Below, piece by piece: positions 36,659 to 46,503 of a DNA stretch of 64,000 bases; positions within the stretch are counted from its first letter, which is position 1, and the number at the start of each line of letters is the position of its first letter. The notes beneath the pieces were generated by a model. It made no database searches and was not told where the DNA came from. It saw only the letters and a list, made by a program, of their open reading frames with translations. Position numbers and translations under genes: made by a program. This stretch comes from Bowmanella sp. JS7-9 (GTDB lineage: Bacteria; Pseudomonadota; Gammaproteobacteria; Enterobacterales; Alteromonadaceae): assembly GCF_004329715.1 (NCBI RefSeq), contig NZ_JXSY01000003.1:1-64000 (forward strand). The letters are read 5' to 3'.

Positions 36659-37282
36659 ATGATGTATTGGCAGGAATTTTTAACTATTGCCTTTGTCCAC
36701 TTGCTGGCAGTTGCCAGTCCGGGCCCGGATTTTGCGATTGTATTACGTCATAGCGTACAGTTTGGCCGGCGCGCGGCCATGCTTACCAGTATCGGCATTG
36801 GTACCGGTATTTTGCTGCACGTTGCCTATTCGTTGTTGGGAATTGCCCTGATAATTAAATCCACGCCTTGGTTATTCAGCCTGCTCAGTTATGCAGCGGC
36901 TGCCTATTTGCTTTATATCGGTGTGTCTGCTCTGCGCGCAAAACCGGGGCAATATCATCCTGAAAAGATCCAGCAACAGGCCAAACCGATGTCTGCGCGC
37001 AAAGCCTTTATGGTCGGGTTTTTAACCAATGGTTTGAATCCTAAAGCGACGCTGTTCTTTTTATCCCTGTTTGCTGTCGTGATCAGCGCAGATACCCCAC
37101 AAACGGTTAAGATTGCCTATGGCTTTTATCTGGCGCTGGCTACTGGCACCTGGTTTTGTTTGCTATCATGGGGCTTAAGTTCGCAGGCAGTGCGGCGCTT
37201 TATTGGTGATCAGGGTCATTGGGTAGACAGAATAATGGGCCTGGTATTGGTGTTACTTGCCATTCAGTTGGTGCTGCGTTAA
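36659..37282 (+). CDS. LysE/RhtB-family amino-acid exporter
   Basis: 207 residues with six hydrophobic segments. The N-terminal SPGPDFAIVLRHSVQFGRRAAMLTSIGIGTGILLHV is the LysE signature, and FLTNGLNPKATLFFLSLF is the second conserved motif. Members export amino acids or homoserine lactones; substrate unknown. The start codons ATG-ATG at 36659 and 36662 lie immediately behind the cobB stop, so it is cotranscribed with cobB. Confidence 0.92.
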   Translation: MMYWQEFLTIAFVHLLAVASPGPDFAIVLRHSVQFGRRAAMLTSIGIGTGILLHVAYSLLGIALIIKSTPWLFSLLSYAAAAYLLYIGVSALRAKPGQYHPEKIQQQAKPMSARKAFMVGFLTNGLNPKATLFFLSLFAVVISADTPQTVKIAYGFYLALATGTWFCLLSWGLSSQAVRRFIGDQGHWVDRIMGLVLVLLAIQLVLR

Positions 37283-37311
37283 ACGCGACTGTTGTACAGA
37301 GCAGAGAAGAA

Positions 37312-38145
37312 ATGCAAACACACAAAGCAAATTGGGTTGGGTCAGTTTTCGCTAAAGTCGCCGTGGTTGCGCTGCTAATCGCCGCCTTGGCCGTACCGTT
37401 TTATCATTCGGTACCCTCGGTCGATACCGGTGAGGAGATGGAAAATTTAGACATCCCTACACGTCTGAATAATCGCTCACTGAAAGCCAGCAAAATACCG
37501 GATTTTGGTTCTATTACTGATGTTGCAGCGAAGAAAAAAGCTTTCTTCAATTACCTGCGTCCGGCAATCAAGCGTCAGAATGACTTTATCCGCGCGGATC
37601 GTTTGTTTTTGCTGGGGGTGATGGACAAATTACAGCAGCAACGTGACCTTAACGATGACGAGTTACTGCATTTAGACGAACTGGCGGAAGCGTATAAAGT
37701 CGACCAGCCGGTATTCAATGAAGATAACCTCAAACGTTTACTGAAACGGGTCGATGTGGTGCCGTTAGAGCTGGTACTAGTGCAGGCTGCCAATGAAAGC
37801 GCCTGGGGTACCTCGCGTTTTGCCCGCCAGGGATATAATTTTTTTGGGATTTGGTGCTATCGCCGAGGCTGCGGTTTTGTGCCTAGTCAACGCAATACCG
37901 GCGCAGATCATGAAGTAGCCAAGTTTTCCAGCCTGAGTCATGCAGTGCAGCGCTATCTGCTCAATATCAATACACACAGAGCCTACCGCAAACTGCGTGA
38001 TTTACGTGCGCAGATGCGCGCCAATGGCGATAAGCCCACTGCAGAAGGTATCGCCATGGGGCTGATAAATTATTCACAACGTCGCGAGGAATACGTGGCG
38101 GAATTATTGGATATGATCGATCACAATCAGGAATATTTTGAATGA
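37312..38145 (+). CDS. Bax-like glucosaminidase-domain protein
   Basis: 277 residues. A single N-terminal membrane segment (AKVAVVALLIAALAVPFY) suggests an inner-membrane or exported anchor. The C-terminal half is the mannosyl-glycoprotein endo-beta-N-acetylglucosaminidase-type domain: VLVQAANESAWGTSRFARQGYNFFGIWCY, with the catalytic Glu in NESAW, then HAVQRYLLNINTHRAYRKLRDLR. It resembles E. coli Bax. It probably cuts peptidoglycan. ATG 37312 follows GAGAAGAA; the last four bases overlap the next gene (ATGA). Confidence 0.9.
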   Translation: MQTHKANWVGSVFAKVAVVALLIAALAVPFYHSVPSVDTGEEMENLDIPTRLNNRSLKASKIPDFGSITDVAAKKKAFFNYLRPAIKRQNDFIRADRLFLLGVMDKLQQQRDLNDDELLHLDELAEAYKVDQPVFNEDNLKRLLKRVDVVPLELVLVQAANESAWGTSRFARQGYNFFGIWCYRRGCGFVPSQRNTGADHEVAKFSSLSHAVQRYLLNINTHRAYRKLRDLRAQMRANGDKPTAEGIAMGLINYSQRREEYVAELLDMIDHNQEYFE

Positions 38146-38783
38146 AGAAACGTGTTGTACTGGCGCTGACAGCCTTGTTAAGCAGTAACCTTGTCGCGGC
38201 AGATTTGAACCTGGAATACAAAGCCTTCTATTCGCATCTGAAAAAACTCGATAAACCTGAACTGGATCAACTGGAATTTACTTTCGGCTTCCGTTACGTA
38301 GCGGGTGAGGGGTTGTGTCATATCGATAATGTGGTCATCAGCACCCCAAAGCAACAGATACCGGTAGATGTGATAAACGGCCAGCGCTTTCGCTTACCGA
38401 CCGAAAATGCCTTGAAACTAGCGGATGCGCAGGTGTGGATTTCGGTGCAAGAGCCAACTAATCAATGTGATATGTCCGTGCAATTACAAGCACGCCCTCT
38501 GGCACTGTCCAGTGAATATTCGTCAGAGTCACTGAATAATCTGGTCACGCAATTTGATACCTTCTTTGACGACATGGGTGGATTTATGTCGTTTATGATG
38601 CCAAGTCCGCAGGGCTTACAATTGCACTTTAGCCAACAACCAGACGTAACCGGACTGCACACCAGTCATGGCTCGAAGCTAGACGATACGACACTATGGT
38701 TGAATAAAGACGATATTGAAACCGGGAAAACGCTGAAATTTTCCCAGTTACCGTATCAAATTACCGTGTGGATGAAAGATTAA
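38142..38783 (+). CDS. Exported DUF2987 protein
   Basis: 213 residues with a Sec signal peptide ([17 protein letters not shown]). The mature part ([29 protein letters not shown] and [19 protein letters not shown]) fits DUF2987, a family of unknown function in Shewanella, Vibrio and allies. Two Cys could form a disulfide. It overlaps the Bax-like gene by four bases, so the two are coupled, hinting at an envelope role. It is convergent with ttcA, with stop codons overlapping. Confidence 0.85.
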   Translation: MKKRVVLALTALLSSNLVAADLNLEYKAFYSHLKKLDKPELDQLEFTFGFRYVAGEGLCHIDNVVISTPKQQIPVDVINGQRFRLPTENALKLADAQVWISVQEPTNQCDMSVQLQARPLALSSEYSSESLNNLVTQFDTFFDDMGGFMSFMMPSPQGLQLHFSQQPDVTGLHTSHGSKLDDTTLWLNKDDIETGKTLKFSQLPYQITVWMKD

Positions 38784-39688
38784 TTCAGGGTCACAATCTG
38801 CACATCTCCTGATGTTGCAGATTGCTCAGCGGCAGGTATCGGCTCATGATCAAATGCTGTGTCGCCGCCTTCAAACGGGGTGTCCTGAGTCTTCAGGCCG
38901 CTAAAGTCATAAAGATTGCGGTCCAGTAGATGAGATGGTGCGACGTTTTGCGTGGCACGGAACATGCTCTCAATACGCCCCGGAAAACGCTTATCCCAGT
39001 CCTGTAACATCATCTTAATGGCTTTGCGTTGCAGGTTCTCCTGCGATCCACACAAGTTGCACGGAATTATCGGGAATTCGACCAGTTCGGCATAACGGCT
39101 GATATCTTTTTCTGTGCAATACGCCAGCGGGCGGATCACCATATGCTTACCGTCATCGCTAACTAACTTAGCCGGCATGGATTTTAATTTGCCACCATGG
39201 AACATGTTTAGAAACAGGGTTTCCAGCATGTCGTCACGGTGATGACCCAGAGCAATTTTCGTCGCACCTAACTCGGTGGCGGTGCGATACAAAATACCAC
39301 GGCGCAGGCGGCTACAAAGTGAGCAGGTGGTTTTACCTTCCGGGATAATACCTTTTACTATGCTGTAGGTGTCTTCTTCTACGATTTTGTAATCAACGCC
39401 AATACGCGCAAGGTATTCAGGTAAAATATGTTCAGGGAAGCCCGGCTGTTTCTGATCCAGATTCACTGCCACGATATCGAAATGAATCGGTGCGTGTTGG
39501 CGCAAAAATAACAGAATATCTAATAGGGTGTAGCTGTCTTTACCACCAGATAAACACACCATTACTTTGTCGCCATCTTCAATCATATTGAAATCAGCAA
39601 TGGCCTGACCGACACCGCGGCGCAGACGTTTTTGTAATTTATTGAAACCGTACTTTTGTTTAGCGGTTAACGTGTCTAACTGGCTCAT
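38780..39688 (-). CDS. ttcA: tRNA 2-thiocytidine synthetase TtcA
   Basis: 302 residues. TtcA makes 2-thiocytidine at tRNA position 32 with an iron-sulfur cluster. The PP-loop SGGKDS is at 47-52. The cluster-binding pairs CxxC are at Cys122/Cys125 (TTCSLC) and Cys210/Cys213 (IPCNLC). [19 protein letters not shown] is also characteristic. The frame is open to 39754 but the ATG at 39688 gives [12 protein letters not shown]. The acidic C-terminal 35 residues are a variable extension. Confidence 0.96.
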   Translation of the reverse strand: MSQLDTLTAKQKYGFNKLQKRLRRGVGQAIADFNMIEDGDKVMVCLSGGKDSYTLLDILLFLRQHAPIHFDIVAVNLDQKQPGFPEHILPEYLARIGVDYKIVEEDTYSIVKGIIPEGKTTCSLCSRLRRGILYRTATELGATKIALGHHRDDMLETLFLNMFHGGKLKSMPAKLVSDDGKHMVIRPLAYCTEKDISRYAELVEFPIIPCNLCGSQENLQRKAIKMMLQDWDKRFPGRIESMFRATQNVAPSHLLDRNLYDFSGLKTQDTPFEGGDTAFDHEPIPAAEQSATSGDVQIVTLN

Positions 39689-39828
39689 AACTACCCCAAG
39701 TAAATAAGGGCGTGGATTATACCCGAACGAATCGGTTTGTGTAGGACGAAACACATCTTTACAAACCTTGGCTTGGTGAAATTTTATGCGCTGCGCTATG
39801 TTTAATCTATCGAGATTAAATGGAGAGA

Positions 39829-39981
39829 ATGATGTATCGATACCTGATACTGTTTGCCTGTCTGCTGGCCGCTGTTCTCAGTTACGTAGTGGGAATAAAC
39901 GAAGGGATTATCTTGTTTGTCGGCGTCGGTATGATTTTCGAAGCTATTTTCTGGCTTAAATTATTGAAACCACAACATTAA
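39829..39981 (+). CDS. Small two-helix membrane protein
   Basis: 50 residues, too short for most gene callers. [21 protein letters not shown] and [21 protein letters not shown] form two hydrophobic helices joined by the turn GINEG; the C-terminus is basic. GGAGAG sits at 39822-39827, adjacent to ATG 39829 and at a workable distance from the second ATG at 39832. It lies between divergent ttcA and convergent uspE and ends at a terminator, so it is a complete transcription unit. Function unknown; I do not recognise a family. Confidence 0.75.
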   Translation: MMYRYLILFACLLAAVLSYVVGINEGIILFVGVGMIFEAIFWLKLLKPQH

Positions 39982-40008
39982 AAAAAACGGGCAAAACGCC
40001 CGCTTTTT
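39981..40008. terminator. Bidirectional terminator between the small membrane gene and uspE
   Basis: CGGGC at 39988-39992 pairs with GCCCG at 39998-40002, preceded by eight A and followed by CTTTTTC, so it works on both strands. Confidence 0.88.
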
Positions 40009-40938
40009 CTATTTGGGTTGCAGTGGTGACCGAAAGTCGTGAGGTTTGATGGTCAGAACATCACAATCCAGCGCATCGATTATATGTTCCGCAGTATTGC
40101 CTATCAGCGCTGCACTAATACCAGTACGCCCAACCGTGCCAATAATGACCAGCTCTGCATCGAGTTTTTTCGCCATGGTTGGGATGACATCTTCCGGCAT
40201 ACCTTCCTCTACATGACAATTTTGCTCGGCTATACCGCTGACTTTGGCAAATTCCTGCATGGTTGTGTTGTGATAACTGCGCACGGACTGATTGTAATCG
40301 TGCGGGTCGAACTCCGGGATTTCGATAGCAATATTGACCGGTGTGGCTGGAAACGCGTTAACCAGATGGATATCCGCTTTGAGTGAACTACCGAATGCTT
40401 TGGCGGTGGCGGCAATGCGCTGATTAAGATCCCGGTGTGCTTCATCTTCCGTTCCCTGATTCACTGCCGCTAAAATTTGCCCACCCTGAGGCCATTCATG
40501 CTCTTTAACCAGCAGAACCGCGCTGGGTGACTTACGAATCAGATGCCAATCGGTGGGGGTAAAAATCACCGATTTGAGAATATTATGTTGATGCGTACCT
40601 TTTACGACCAGGTCGTAGTGGCCCTCAATAACCTCGTGGATAATGCTTTCATAGGGGCGGTTATGCCAGACGACTTTCATTGCCACTTCGCTACCAGCAA
40701 AACGTTCAGCAATCAGTTCTTCGAGCCACTCACTGCGACTGTTCAGGACAGATTGGCGCAGAATTTCCCGCTCCTCTATTGAGAGCATACCGGTCATTTC
40801 ATAGGAAATATCATAGATGGTCAGCAGGGCAGTCACGCTGGCGTGATTCTTCTCTGCAATTTCCAAAGCGCGGGACAGGGCTTTTTGATCCTGCTGGGTA
40901 GGATCAATGACGGCAAGTAACTTCTTATAGGGGATCAT
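40009..40938 (-). CDS. uspE: Universal stress protein UspE
   Basis: 309 residues made of two tandem universal stress domains. The first begins KKLLAVIDPTQQDQKAL and has VVKGTHQHNILKSVIFTPTDWHLIRKSPSAVLLVK; the second ends VIIGTVGRTGISAALIGNTAEHIIDALDCDVLTIKP, with the G-2x-G-9x-G nucleotide-type motif. Its place beside fnr is the E. coli order, so the name is secure. The ATG at 40938 follows GGAAGC; nine in-frame codons upstream are not used. Confidence 0.94.
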   Translation of the reverse strand: MIPYKKLLAVIDPTQQDQKALSRALEIAEKNHASVTALLTIYDISYEMTGMLSIEEREILRQSVLNSRSEWLEELIAERFAGSEVAMKVVWHNRPYESIIHEVIEGHYDLVVKGTHQHNILKSVIFTPTDWHLIRKSPSAVLLVKEHEWPQGGQILAAVNQGTEDEAHRDLNQRIAATAKAFGSSLKADIHLVNAFPATPVNIAIEIPEFDPHDYNQSVRSYHNTTMQEFAKVSGIAEQNCHVEEGMPEDVIPTMAKKLDAELVIIGTVGRTGISAALIGNTAEHIIDALDCDVLTIKPHDFRSPLQPK

Positions 40939-40990
40939 GGGGCAGCTTCCTGGCAACTTGTACATTTAGTGTACGCCAGAATGCCATTGC

Positions 40991-41012
40991 TGCCACAAAA
41001 ACAATTGTGGCA
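40991..41012 (-). other. Hairpin in the fnr-uspE spacer
   Basis: TGCCACAA at 40991-40998 is the inverse of TTGTGGCA at 41005-41012. No T-run follows on the minus strand, so a terminator role for fnr is not proven. Confidence 0.4.
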
Positions 41013-41036
41013 GATCAATTACTTAGAAATGAATTT

Positions 41037-41756
41037 TTAGGCTGCGCTGAATAATTTTTCGCAATCGGCAACTAGTTGCTCGCTTTGCAGGCTGATAAAT
41101 TTACCTTCAACCTTTATTAACCCAGCCTTCTGGAATCGGGTCAACAGGCGTGAAATGGTTTCAACTGTCAGACCCAGATAGTTACCAATTTCCGCGCGGG
41201 TCATGGATAAACGGAACTGGCGAGATGACAAGCCGCGTTCACCGAAGCGTACCGATAAAGATTGTAAAAAGTAGGCTAAACGCTCATTAGCAGTGCGCTG
41301 ATTAAGTTGCAGCATCATGTCATGATTGTGGCTGATTTCACCGCTCATCAAACGCATCACCTGTTGGCCAAGCTTTGGAAACGTGCTGGACAGCTGGGTC
41401 AACGTATCAAACGGAACTTCGCACAGCATGGACGTTTCCAGTGCCTGGCTATTACTTTGATGTAATTGTGTACTGATACCATCGAATCCAATCAAATCAC
41501 CCGGCAGATGGAAAGCAATAATCTGCTCGGCGCCATCAGGCGAAACGGTATAGCTTTTAAATGATCCGGAACGAACCGCAAACAGGGATTTCAGCGGTTG
41601 GCCAGCCTGCGCCACCATATCGTTTTTATGATAAGGGCGTTTGCGCTCAATGATCTCATCCAGACGTGAAAGCTCTGTGCCATTTAACGAGTAAGGCAGA
41701 CACAGTTGGCTGATACTGCAATGCTGACAGCTTATTCCACAAGCCGATGATTTCAT
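41037..41756 (-). CDS. fnr: Oxygen-responsive regulator Fnr
   Basis: 239 residues. Fnr senses O2 through a labile 4Fe-4S cluster and switches anaerobic or microaerobic genes. Cysteines at 6, 10, 13 and 19 in the N-terminus and one in [10 protein letters not shown] supply ligands. A cyclic-nucleotide-type sensor fold and the C-terminal helix-turn-helix [28 protein letters not shown] follow; the E..SR recognition residues predict binding to TTGAT-N4-ATCAA. Such a box lies upstream of ccoN at 48914. CGGAG precedes the ATG. uspE follows on the same strand. Confidence 0.95.
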   Translation of the reverse strand: MKSSACGISCQHCSISQLCLPYSLNGTELSRLDEIIERKRPYHKNDMVAQAGQPLKSLFAVRSGSFKSYTVSPDGAEQIIAFHLPGDLIGFDGISTQLHQSNSQALETSMLCEVPFDTLTQLSSTFPKLGQQVMRLMSGEISHNHDMMLQLNQRTANERLAYFLQSLSVRFGERGLSSRQFRLSMTRAEIGNYLGLTVETISRLLTRFQKAGLIKVEGKFISLQSEQLVADCEKLFSAA

Positions 41757-41786
41757 GATGGACTCCGGTTCCTGCTCGATTACGCG

Positions 41787-42458
41787 CTAATATAGCGAAA
41801 TTTGCAGTGAAATTAAAACGTTAAAGAGGCCAAACGCCACCAAACTGAGCCCGATAAGACTGCGGATCAGGGCCTGTTTTACCCATTCGTTGAGTTGCAC
41901 GCCCAACAGCGATACGGTTAGCAGTGCTGGTAAAGTACCCACACCAAAAAACACCATTACCAGTGCACCATCGACACTACTGCCACTGGCCATTGACCAA
42001 CTGAGCGTGGAGTACACCAATCCGCAGGGCAGCCAACCCCAGACAACGCCATACAGGTAGGCTTGAGGCAGGTGTTTTACAGGCAACAGGGCACGTGACA
42101 ATGGGGCGAGACGTTTCCATAACACACTGCCCAATTGTTCAAGATGCGTCAGACCACGCCACCAGTTACCGATATATAAACCCAACAAAACCAGCATCAC
42201 ACCGCTTAATAGCAGCAAGAGATTGACACTGCCGCTGCTTTGTTTGCCGACAATCTGACCAAGGCCACCGGCTAGTGCCCCGGCCAGGGCATAGCTGGAC
42301 AGGCGACCGGCGTGATAAGCAAGCACAAACCCATTGGCGCTGCGCGCCGGATCAACTCCCATGCGAAAGGCGCTGACAATCCCCCCGCACATGCCGATAC
42401 AGTGCAGGCTGCCAGCAAGGCCAATCAGCAGGGCAGCACTATAACTCAGGCTTATCAT
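41787..42458 (-). CDS. Sulfite-exporter-like (TauE/SafE, COG2836) membrane protein in cco cluster
   Basis: 223 residues with about six hydrophobic segments. Near the N-terminus LAGSLHCIGMCGGIVSAF carries a HCxGMCGG metal- or thiol-type motif, and GWLPCGLVYSTLSWSMASGS the second conserved Cys. Members are found next to ccoS and ccoI across gammaproteobacteria, which points to copper handling or electron transfer for cbb3 maturation; this is inference from context. It overlaps ccoS by 20 bases and is separated from fnr by 30 bases. Confidence 0.83.
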   Translation of the reverse strand: MISLSYSAALLIGLAGSLHCIGMCGGIVSAFRMGVDPARSANGFVLAYHAGRLSSYALAGALAGGLGQIVGKQSSGSVNLLLLLSGVMLVLLGLYIGNWWRGLTHLEQLGSVLWKRLAPLSRALLPVKHLPQAYLYGVVWGWLPCGLVYSTLSWSMASGSSVDGALVMVFFGVGTLPALLTVSLLGVQLNEWVKQALIRSLIGLSLVAFGLFNVLISLQISLY

Positions 42459-42624
42459 GGTCAGTCGGTTGTGCCGGCTTTTTCAAATCATCGTCAAACA
42501 GAATGCTGCTGCCATGGCGTTCCAGGTCTTCAAACTGATTCGTCTTTACCGCCCAGAAAAAAGCGCCCAGAGCTACGATGACCAGTAAGATCGCCAGTGG
42601 AATTAGAAAGTAAATGACTGACAA
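42439..42624 (-). CDS. ccoS: cbb3 oxidase assembly protein CcoS
   Basis: 61 residues. One N-terminal helix (FLIPLAILLVIVALGAFFWAVKTNQFEDLE) is followed by an acidic tail with GSSILFDDD, the family pattern. CcoS is needed for cofactor insertion into the CcoN subunit. It starts at TTG 42624 with AAGGA six bases upstream, an unusual start backed by a strong ribosome site. It sits two bases after ccoI and overlaps the next gene. Confidence 0.93.
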   Translation of the reverse strand: MSVIYFLIPLAILLVIVALGAFFWAVKTNQFEDLERHGSSILFDDDLKKPAQPTDHDKPEL

Positions 42625-42626
42625 AG

Positions 42627-44987
42627 CTAATCCTTTTTCAGTAATGTGAGCGAGTTAGTTACGACGATCACTGAGCTTAATGACATGCCCAGCACGGCCA
42701 TCCAAGGGGTGAGTATACCGCTAACCGCCAATGGCAGTATCAGCAGGTTATATCCCAGCGCCCAACCGATATTCTGGCGTATTTTTTGTCGGCAAAGCTT
42801 GGCGATGGTCAATAAATGTGGAATATGCATGAGTTTGGGTTGCAGCAATACCACATCCGCTGCACTTTTCGCTAAATCAGTTGCCGCAGCGAGCGTGACA
42901 GAGACATCCGCAGCAGCAAGCACCGGTCCATCATTAATCCCGTCGCCAACCATAAGCACTCGTTGTCCCTGAGATTGCATCTGGCGAATCAATGCCAGTT
43001 TATCTTCTGGTGTGCAATGAGCGTGTTGATGCTCAATTCCCAACTTTTCTGCCTGTTCCTGTACTGCTGGTGCAGCATCGCCACTAAGCAAATGAATCGG
43101 TTTATCTGCCAGAGCGATGACTAATTCACTGGCATCGTCGCGCAGCGTGTCGCTTAACCAAAATGCCGCGATACACGCGCTTTCATCGGCCAAAAATACC
43201 CGCGCGGATTGCCAGGCGGCGGGAATCTCAGCGCCAATAAATGCTGCTGAGCCAATACGGAAGCGCATATCGTTGATGGTGCCTTCAATACCCTGACCAA
43301 TGTGTACCCGACCATCGGACACCTGGTGACATTCAGTATTGCTAAACGCTTTTGCGATAGGATGCTCTGACAACGCTTCCAGACTTGCGGCTAATGATAA
43401 CGCTTGGTGTTGTTCCACCGTTGTTTGAATTGACGTCAGGCTAAACTGACCTTCCGTAAGCGTGCCGGTTTTATCCAGCGCCACGGTAGTTATCTGAGTC
43501 AGCTTTTCCAGGCTGTCTCCGCGCTTAATTAAAATCCCTTTGCGATTGAGGTTAGCCACTGCACTGGTCAGAGCGCTCGGAGTAGCCAGACCCAAAGCAC
43601 AAGGGCAGGTACCAACCAATACGGCAATCGCAATGTAAAACGCATGGCTGGCGCCAGTGTCGTACCAATACCAGAAGGTCAGGGCAGATATCACCAGTAC
43701 CGCGGCGACGAAGTAACTGGCCAGTTGATCTGCCAATCCGGCGATCGCAGGACGTTCTGCCATCGCCAACTCCTGTAGTCGCATTATCTGGCTGATAAGT
43801 GACTGTTTTAATGGGCGGGACACAGTAACGTAAAGTACATCGGACTGATTAATACTGCCGCCAAATACATTATCCCCGGCTTGTCGGCTTTGTGGCTCAA
43901 ATTCGCCGGTCAGCATGGACTCATCGACTTCACTGCGGCCTTGGCTAACCACGCCATCGGCGGGAATCGTCTCACCAGCACGCACCAATATTTCATCACC
44001 TGCAACTAATTGACGAGCCAGTGCACTATGTACGTCGCCATCTATCATCTTATTGGCGGTGAGCGGCAAATGTTTCATGTTGTTGGCAGAAATTTGCGCA
44101 GCCCGATGGCGTGATTGGTGTTCCAGATATCGGCTGATTAGTAATAGAAAGATAAACATGGCCATGGACTCAAAATAAATGGGGCCGTGTTCAGTGATAG
44201 TGGCGTAGGCACTAGCTGAAAATGCGCCGAAAATTGCTACTGTAACCGGCACATCCATATTCAGTCGTCCGGCTTTTAGGGCATACCAGGCGCTTTGGTA
44301 AAAGCCCAGTCCTGAATACAACACCACAGGGGTGCACAATAACAGGCTGATCCAATGGAAAAATTGCCGTGTGGCGGTGTCGACATGATCAAACCAGTCG
44401 AAATACAGTGCAAAGGCCAGCATCATTAATTGCATAGTCATCAGACCGGCCAGCCCTAGCTTTTTCAGATAGCTTTTCTTTTCGCGCTGGTAGGATGCTT
44501 CATGCTGATCCGGTTGAAACGGCAGGGCCTGATAGCCGATACGGCTAAATACTTTAAGTAATGCAGACAGAGGTAAGGTTTTATCCGTCCAGCGCACGGT
44601 GGCGCGGCGTGCCGCCACATTGACCGCAACTTGCACGATGCCATCCGTTTTGGCTAACTGACGTTCAATTAACCACCCACAAGCCGCACAGGTTATTCCC
44701 TCGACGGTGAGTTGAATTTCACTGCAATCGCCATCGGCGACCACAAATTCCTGTTGCAATTGTTTGTCATCAAATACGGATAACTTTTGCAATATGTCTG
44801 TATCGCCAGCTTTTACCGCCTTATCGGTGCGAAAGCGATAGTAATCTTCCATACCGCCGTCGACGATTGCCTGTGCCACAGCCGCGCAGCCCGGGCAGCA
44901 CATGGTACGTGGTTCGCCTAAAACTGTGACGCTGAAATCTGCATCAGCCGGCAACGGCTGAATGCAGTGAAAACAACTTTGGGTCAT
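42627..44987 (-). CDS. ccoI: Copper-transporting P-type ATPase CcoI/FixI
   Basis: 786 residues. It pumps copper outward for cbb3 oxidase assembly. The N-terminus carries extra Cys (SCFHC and MCCPGC) then a heavy-metal domain with GITCAACGWLIE. The transmembrane metal site is TCPCALGLATPSAL; phosphorylation motif DKTGTLTEG; hinge GDGINDGPVLAAADV. Its start overlaps the fixH stop by one base (TAATG), and ccoS follows. Confidence 0.95.
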   Translation of the reverse strand: MTQSCFHCIQPLPADADFSVTVLGEPRTMCCPGCAAVAQAIVDGGMEDYYRFRTDKAVKAGDTDILQKLSVFDDKQLQQEFVVADGDCSEIQLTVEGITCAACGWLIERQLAKTDGIVQVAVNVAARRATVRWTDKTLPLSALLKVFSRIGYQALPFQPDQHEASYQREKKSYLKKLGLAGLMTMQLMMLAFALYFDWFDHVDTATRQFFHWISLLLCTPVVLYSGLGFYQSAWYALKAGRLNMDVPVTVAIFGAFSASAYATITEHGPIYFESMAMFIFLLLISRYLEHQSRHRAAQISANNMKHLPLTANKMIDGDVHSALARQLVAGDEILVRAGETIPADGVVSQGRSEVDESMLTGEFEPQSRQAGDNVFGGSINQSDVLYVTVSRPLKQSLISQIMRLQELAMAERPAIAGLADQLASYFVAAVLVISALTFWYWYDTGASHAFYIAIAVLVGTCPCALGLATPSALTSAVANLNRKGILIKRGDSLEKLTQITTVALDKTGTLTEGQFSLTSIQTTVEQHQALSLAASLEALSEHPIAKAFSNTECHQVSDGRVHIGQGIEGTINDMRFRIGSAAFIGAEIPAAWQSARVFLADESACIAAFWLSDTLRDDASELVIALADKPIHLLSGDAAPAVQEQAEKLGIEHQHAHCTPEDKLALIRQMQSQGQRVLMVGDGINDGPVLAAADVSVTLAAATDLAKSAADVVLLQPKLMHIPHLLTIAKLCRQKIRQNIGWALGYNLLILPLAVSGILTPWMAVLGMSLSSVIVVTNSLTLLKKD

Positions 44988-45472
44988 TAAGGCGCAATCC
45001 GAATCGCGTCAGCACGGGGCAGGGTGAATACGCTCTGAACTTTCCAGGCATCATTAAACGGTGTCATGGTCACACGCCATTTACCACTGATATCACCCGA
45101 GTAATTGGCGTGATAGCGGTTATCCGATGAGCGGATCAGGCGTATATCGAAATCTTTCTCTTTTAAGGTCGCATGGAAAAAATTTAATGTTAACGCCGTG
45201 CCGTCATGCTGTGCTGCATCGTCGAGCACAAATACCATTTCGCCATCCTGCACGGTCAGATTACCTGCGATACCCAATTGCTGTGCCTGTTCAATCTTGA
45301 GCAGTTGCTTATTGATTGCGCGGCCTTCTTTGTAATAGTCGTCAATAACCAGTGAATCTTTGCCACTGGTGGACACATAGGCAATAACGAAACCCATAAT
45401 GACGGAGGTAAAAGGGATAAGGATCAGTACCCAGGGCCAAACTTGTTTATACCAGGGAGAGGTAGACTGCAT
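44987..45472 (-). CDS. ccoH: cbb3 oxidase maturation protein CcoH/FixH
   Basis: 161 residues. A single N-terminal helix (WPWVLILIPFTSVIMGFVIAYVSTS) is followed by a periplasmic FixH domain containing DDYYKEGRAINKQL and DFDIRLIRSSDNRY. FixH/CcoH helps assemble the oxidase with CcoI. It begins 62 bases past ccoP with a terminator between them, so it heads a separate unit fixH-ccoI-ccoS. No ccoG is in this window. Confidence 0.92.
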   Translation of the reverse strand: MQSTSPWYKQVWPWVLILIPFTSVIMGFVIAYVSTSGKDSLVIDDYYKEGRAINKQLLKIEQAQQLGIAGNLTVQDGEMVFVLDDAAQHDGTALTLNFFHATLKEKDFDIRLIRSSDNRYHANYSGDISGKWRVTMTPFNDAWKVQSVFTLPRADAIRIAP

Positions 45473-45486
45473 ATCATTCTCGTTTT

Positions 45487-45519
45487 AAAAAAAAGCCTCG
45501 TTAAATAACGAGGCTTTTA
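45487..45519 (-). terminator. Terminator after ccoNOQP
   Basis: AAAAGCCTCGTT pairs with AACGAGGCTTTT around a short AAAT-type loop (45491-45518), followed on the minus strand by eight T. It separates the oxidase operon from its maturation genes. Confidence 0.85.
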
Positions 45520-45534
45520 TACCACTTTACAGGT

Positions 45535-46503
45535 TTATTTGTCTTCTGATGGCTTGTTAGACAGGCTGTAAACGTATGCACTGATTACGTGAATTTTCTC
45601 TTCACCCAGAATCTCTTTCCATGCAGGCATGACACCGGCACGACCATGGGTCAGAGTTTCAGTAATGCTGCGCTCGCTGCCGCCGTACAACCAGATGTTG
45701 TCCGTCAGATTAGGTGCACCCATCGCATGGTTACCTTTGCCGTCCATACCGTGACAGGCAGCACACACTGCGAATTTGGCTTTGCCTGCTTCGGCCAGTT
45801 GTGCATCTACTTCACGACCACTCAGCGTTTGCACGTAAGCAACCAGTTCCTTAATGCCATCTTCACCGAAGGTATCAATCCACGCAGGCATTGCCCCCTG
45901 ACGACCATGTAAAAGAGTCGTTTTGATAGTGTTGAATTCACCACCATACAACCAATCATTGTCAGTCAGGTTAGGGAAGCCATTACCACCGCGTGCATCT
46001 GAACCGTGACATTGAGCACAGTTTTGCAGGAACAAACGCTTACCGATTTTCAGCGCTTCTTCATCCGCCATCAGATCTTCAACGGTTTGCTGGGCAATCT
46101 CAGAGAAGATAGGGCCAAATTTTTCGTCGGCCATGGCCACTTCGCGGTCATACATGATGACTTTGCCATCGGCGATCGCTTGCTTGGTGGCTTCTTTCGA
46201 CTCTTCCATGCTCAATACGCCCTGGTTTGAGCTCTTCCAGCCAAACAAGCCTTCGTGCCCGGCTGAGAAGCTAGGGAACACCAGGAAGTAAATTAAACCC
46301 CACACCATAGTGATGTAGAACATGATGGTCCACCAACGTGGCAGAGGGTTATTTATTTCCTCAATGCCATCGAAGGTGTGACCCATCGACTCACCTTCCG
46401 CGATACCGGTTTTGTTAGACAAACACCAACGCAGCAGGAAGTAGCAGCCGATTACAGTGCCAACGCTGATCGCGCCGACAAATATCATCCAAAAACTACT
46501 CAT
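45535..46503 (-). CDS. ccoP: cbb3-type cytochrome oxidase subunit III (CcoP)
   Basis: 322 residues. A diheme c subunit that passes electrons to CcoN. Two helices lie at residues about 3-25 and 55-80. The two heme sites are CAQCHGSDARGGNG and CAACHGMDGKGNH, each with a downstream axial Met (GAMPAW, GVMPAW). The ATG at 46503 follows GGGAGT; codons further upstream are in the ccoQ region. Its start overlaps ccoQ by eight bases. Confidence 0.96.
   Translation of the reverse strand: MSSFWMIFVGAISVGTVIGCYFLLRWCLSNKTGIAEGESMGHTFDGIEEINNPLPRWWTIMFYITMVWGLIYFLVFPSFSAGHEGLFGWKSSNQGVLSMEESKEATKQAIADGKVIMYDREVAMADEKFGPIFSEIAQQTVEDLMADEEALKIGKRLFLQNCAQCHGSDARGGNGFPNLTDNDWLYGGEFNTIKTTLLHGRQGAMPAWIDTFGEDGIKELVAYVQTLSGREVDAQLAEAGKAKFAVCAACHGMDGKGNHAMGAPNLTDNIWLYGGSERSITETLTHGRAGVMPAWKEILGEEKIHVISAYVYSLSNKPSEDK

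Noticed and set aside
40960-40977. TGTACA-like inverted repeat near uspE (GTACA and TGTAC)
   Set aside because: Arms are only five bases long, close to chance expectation.
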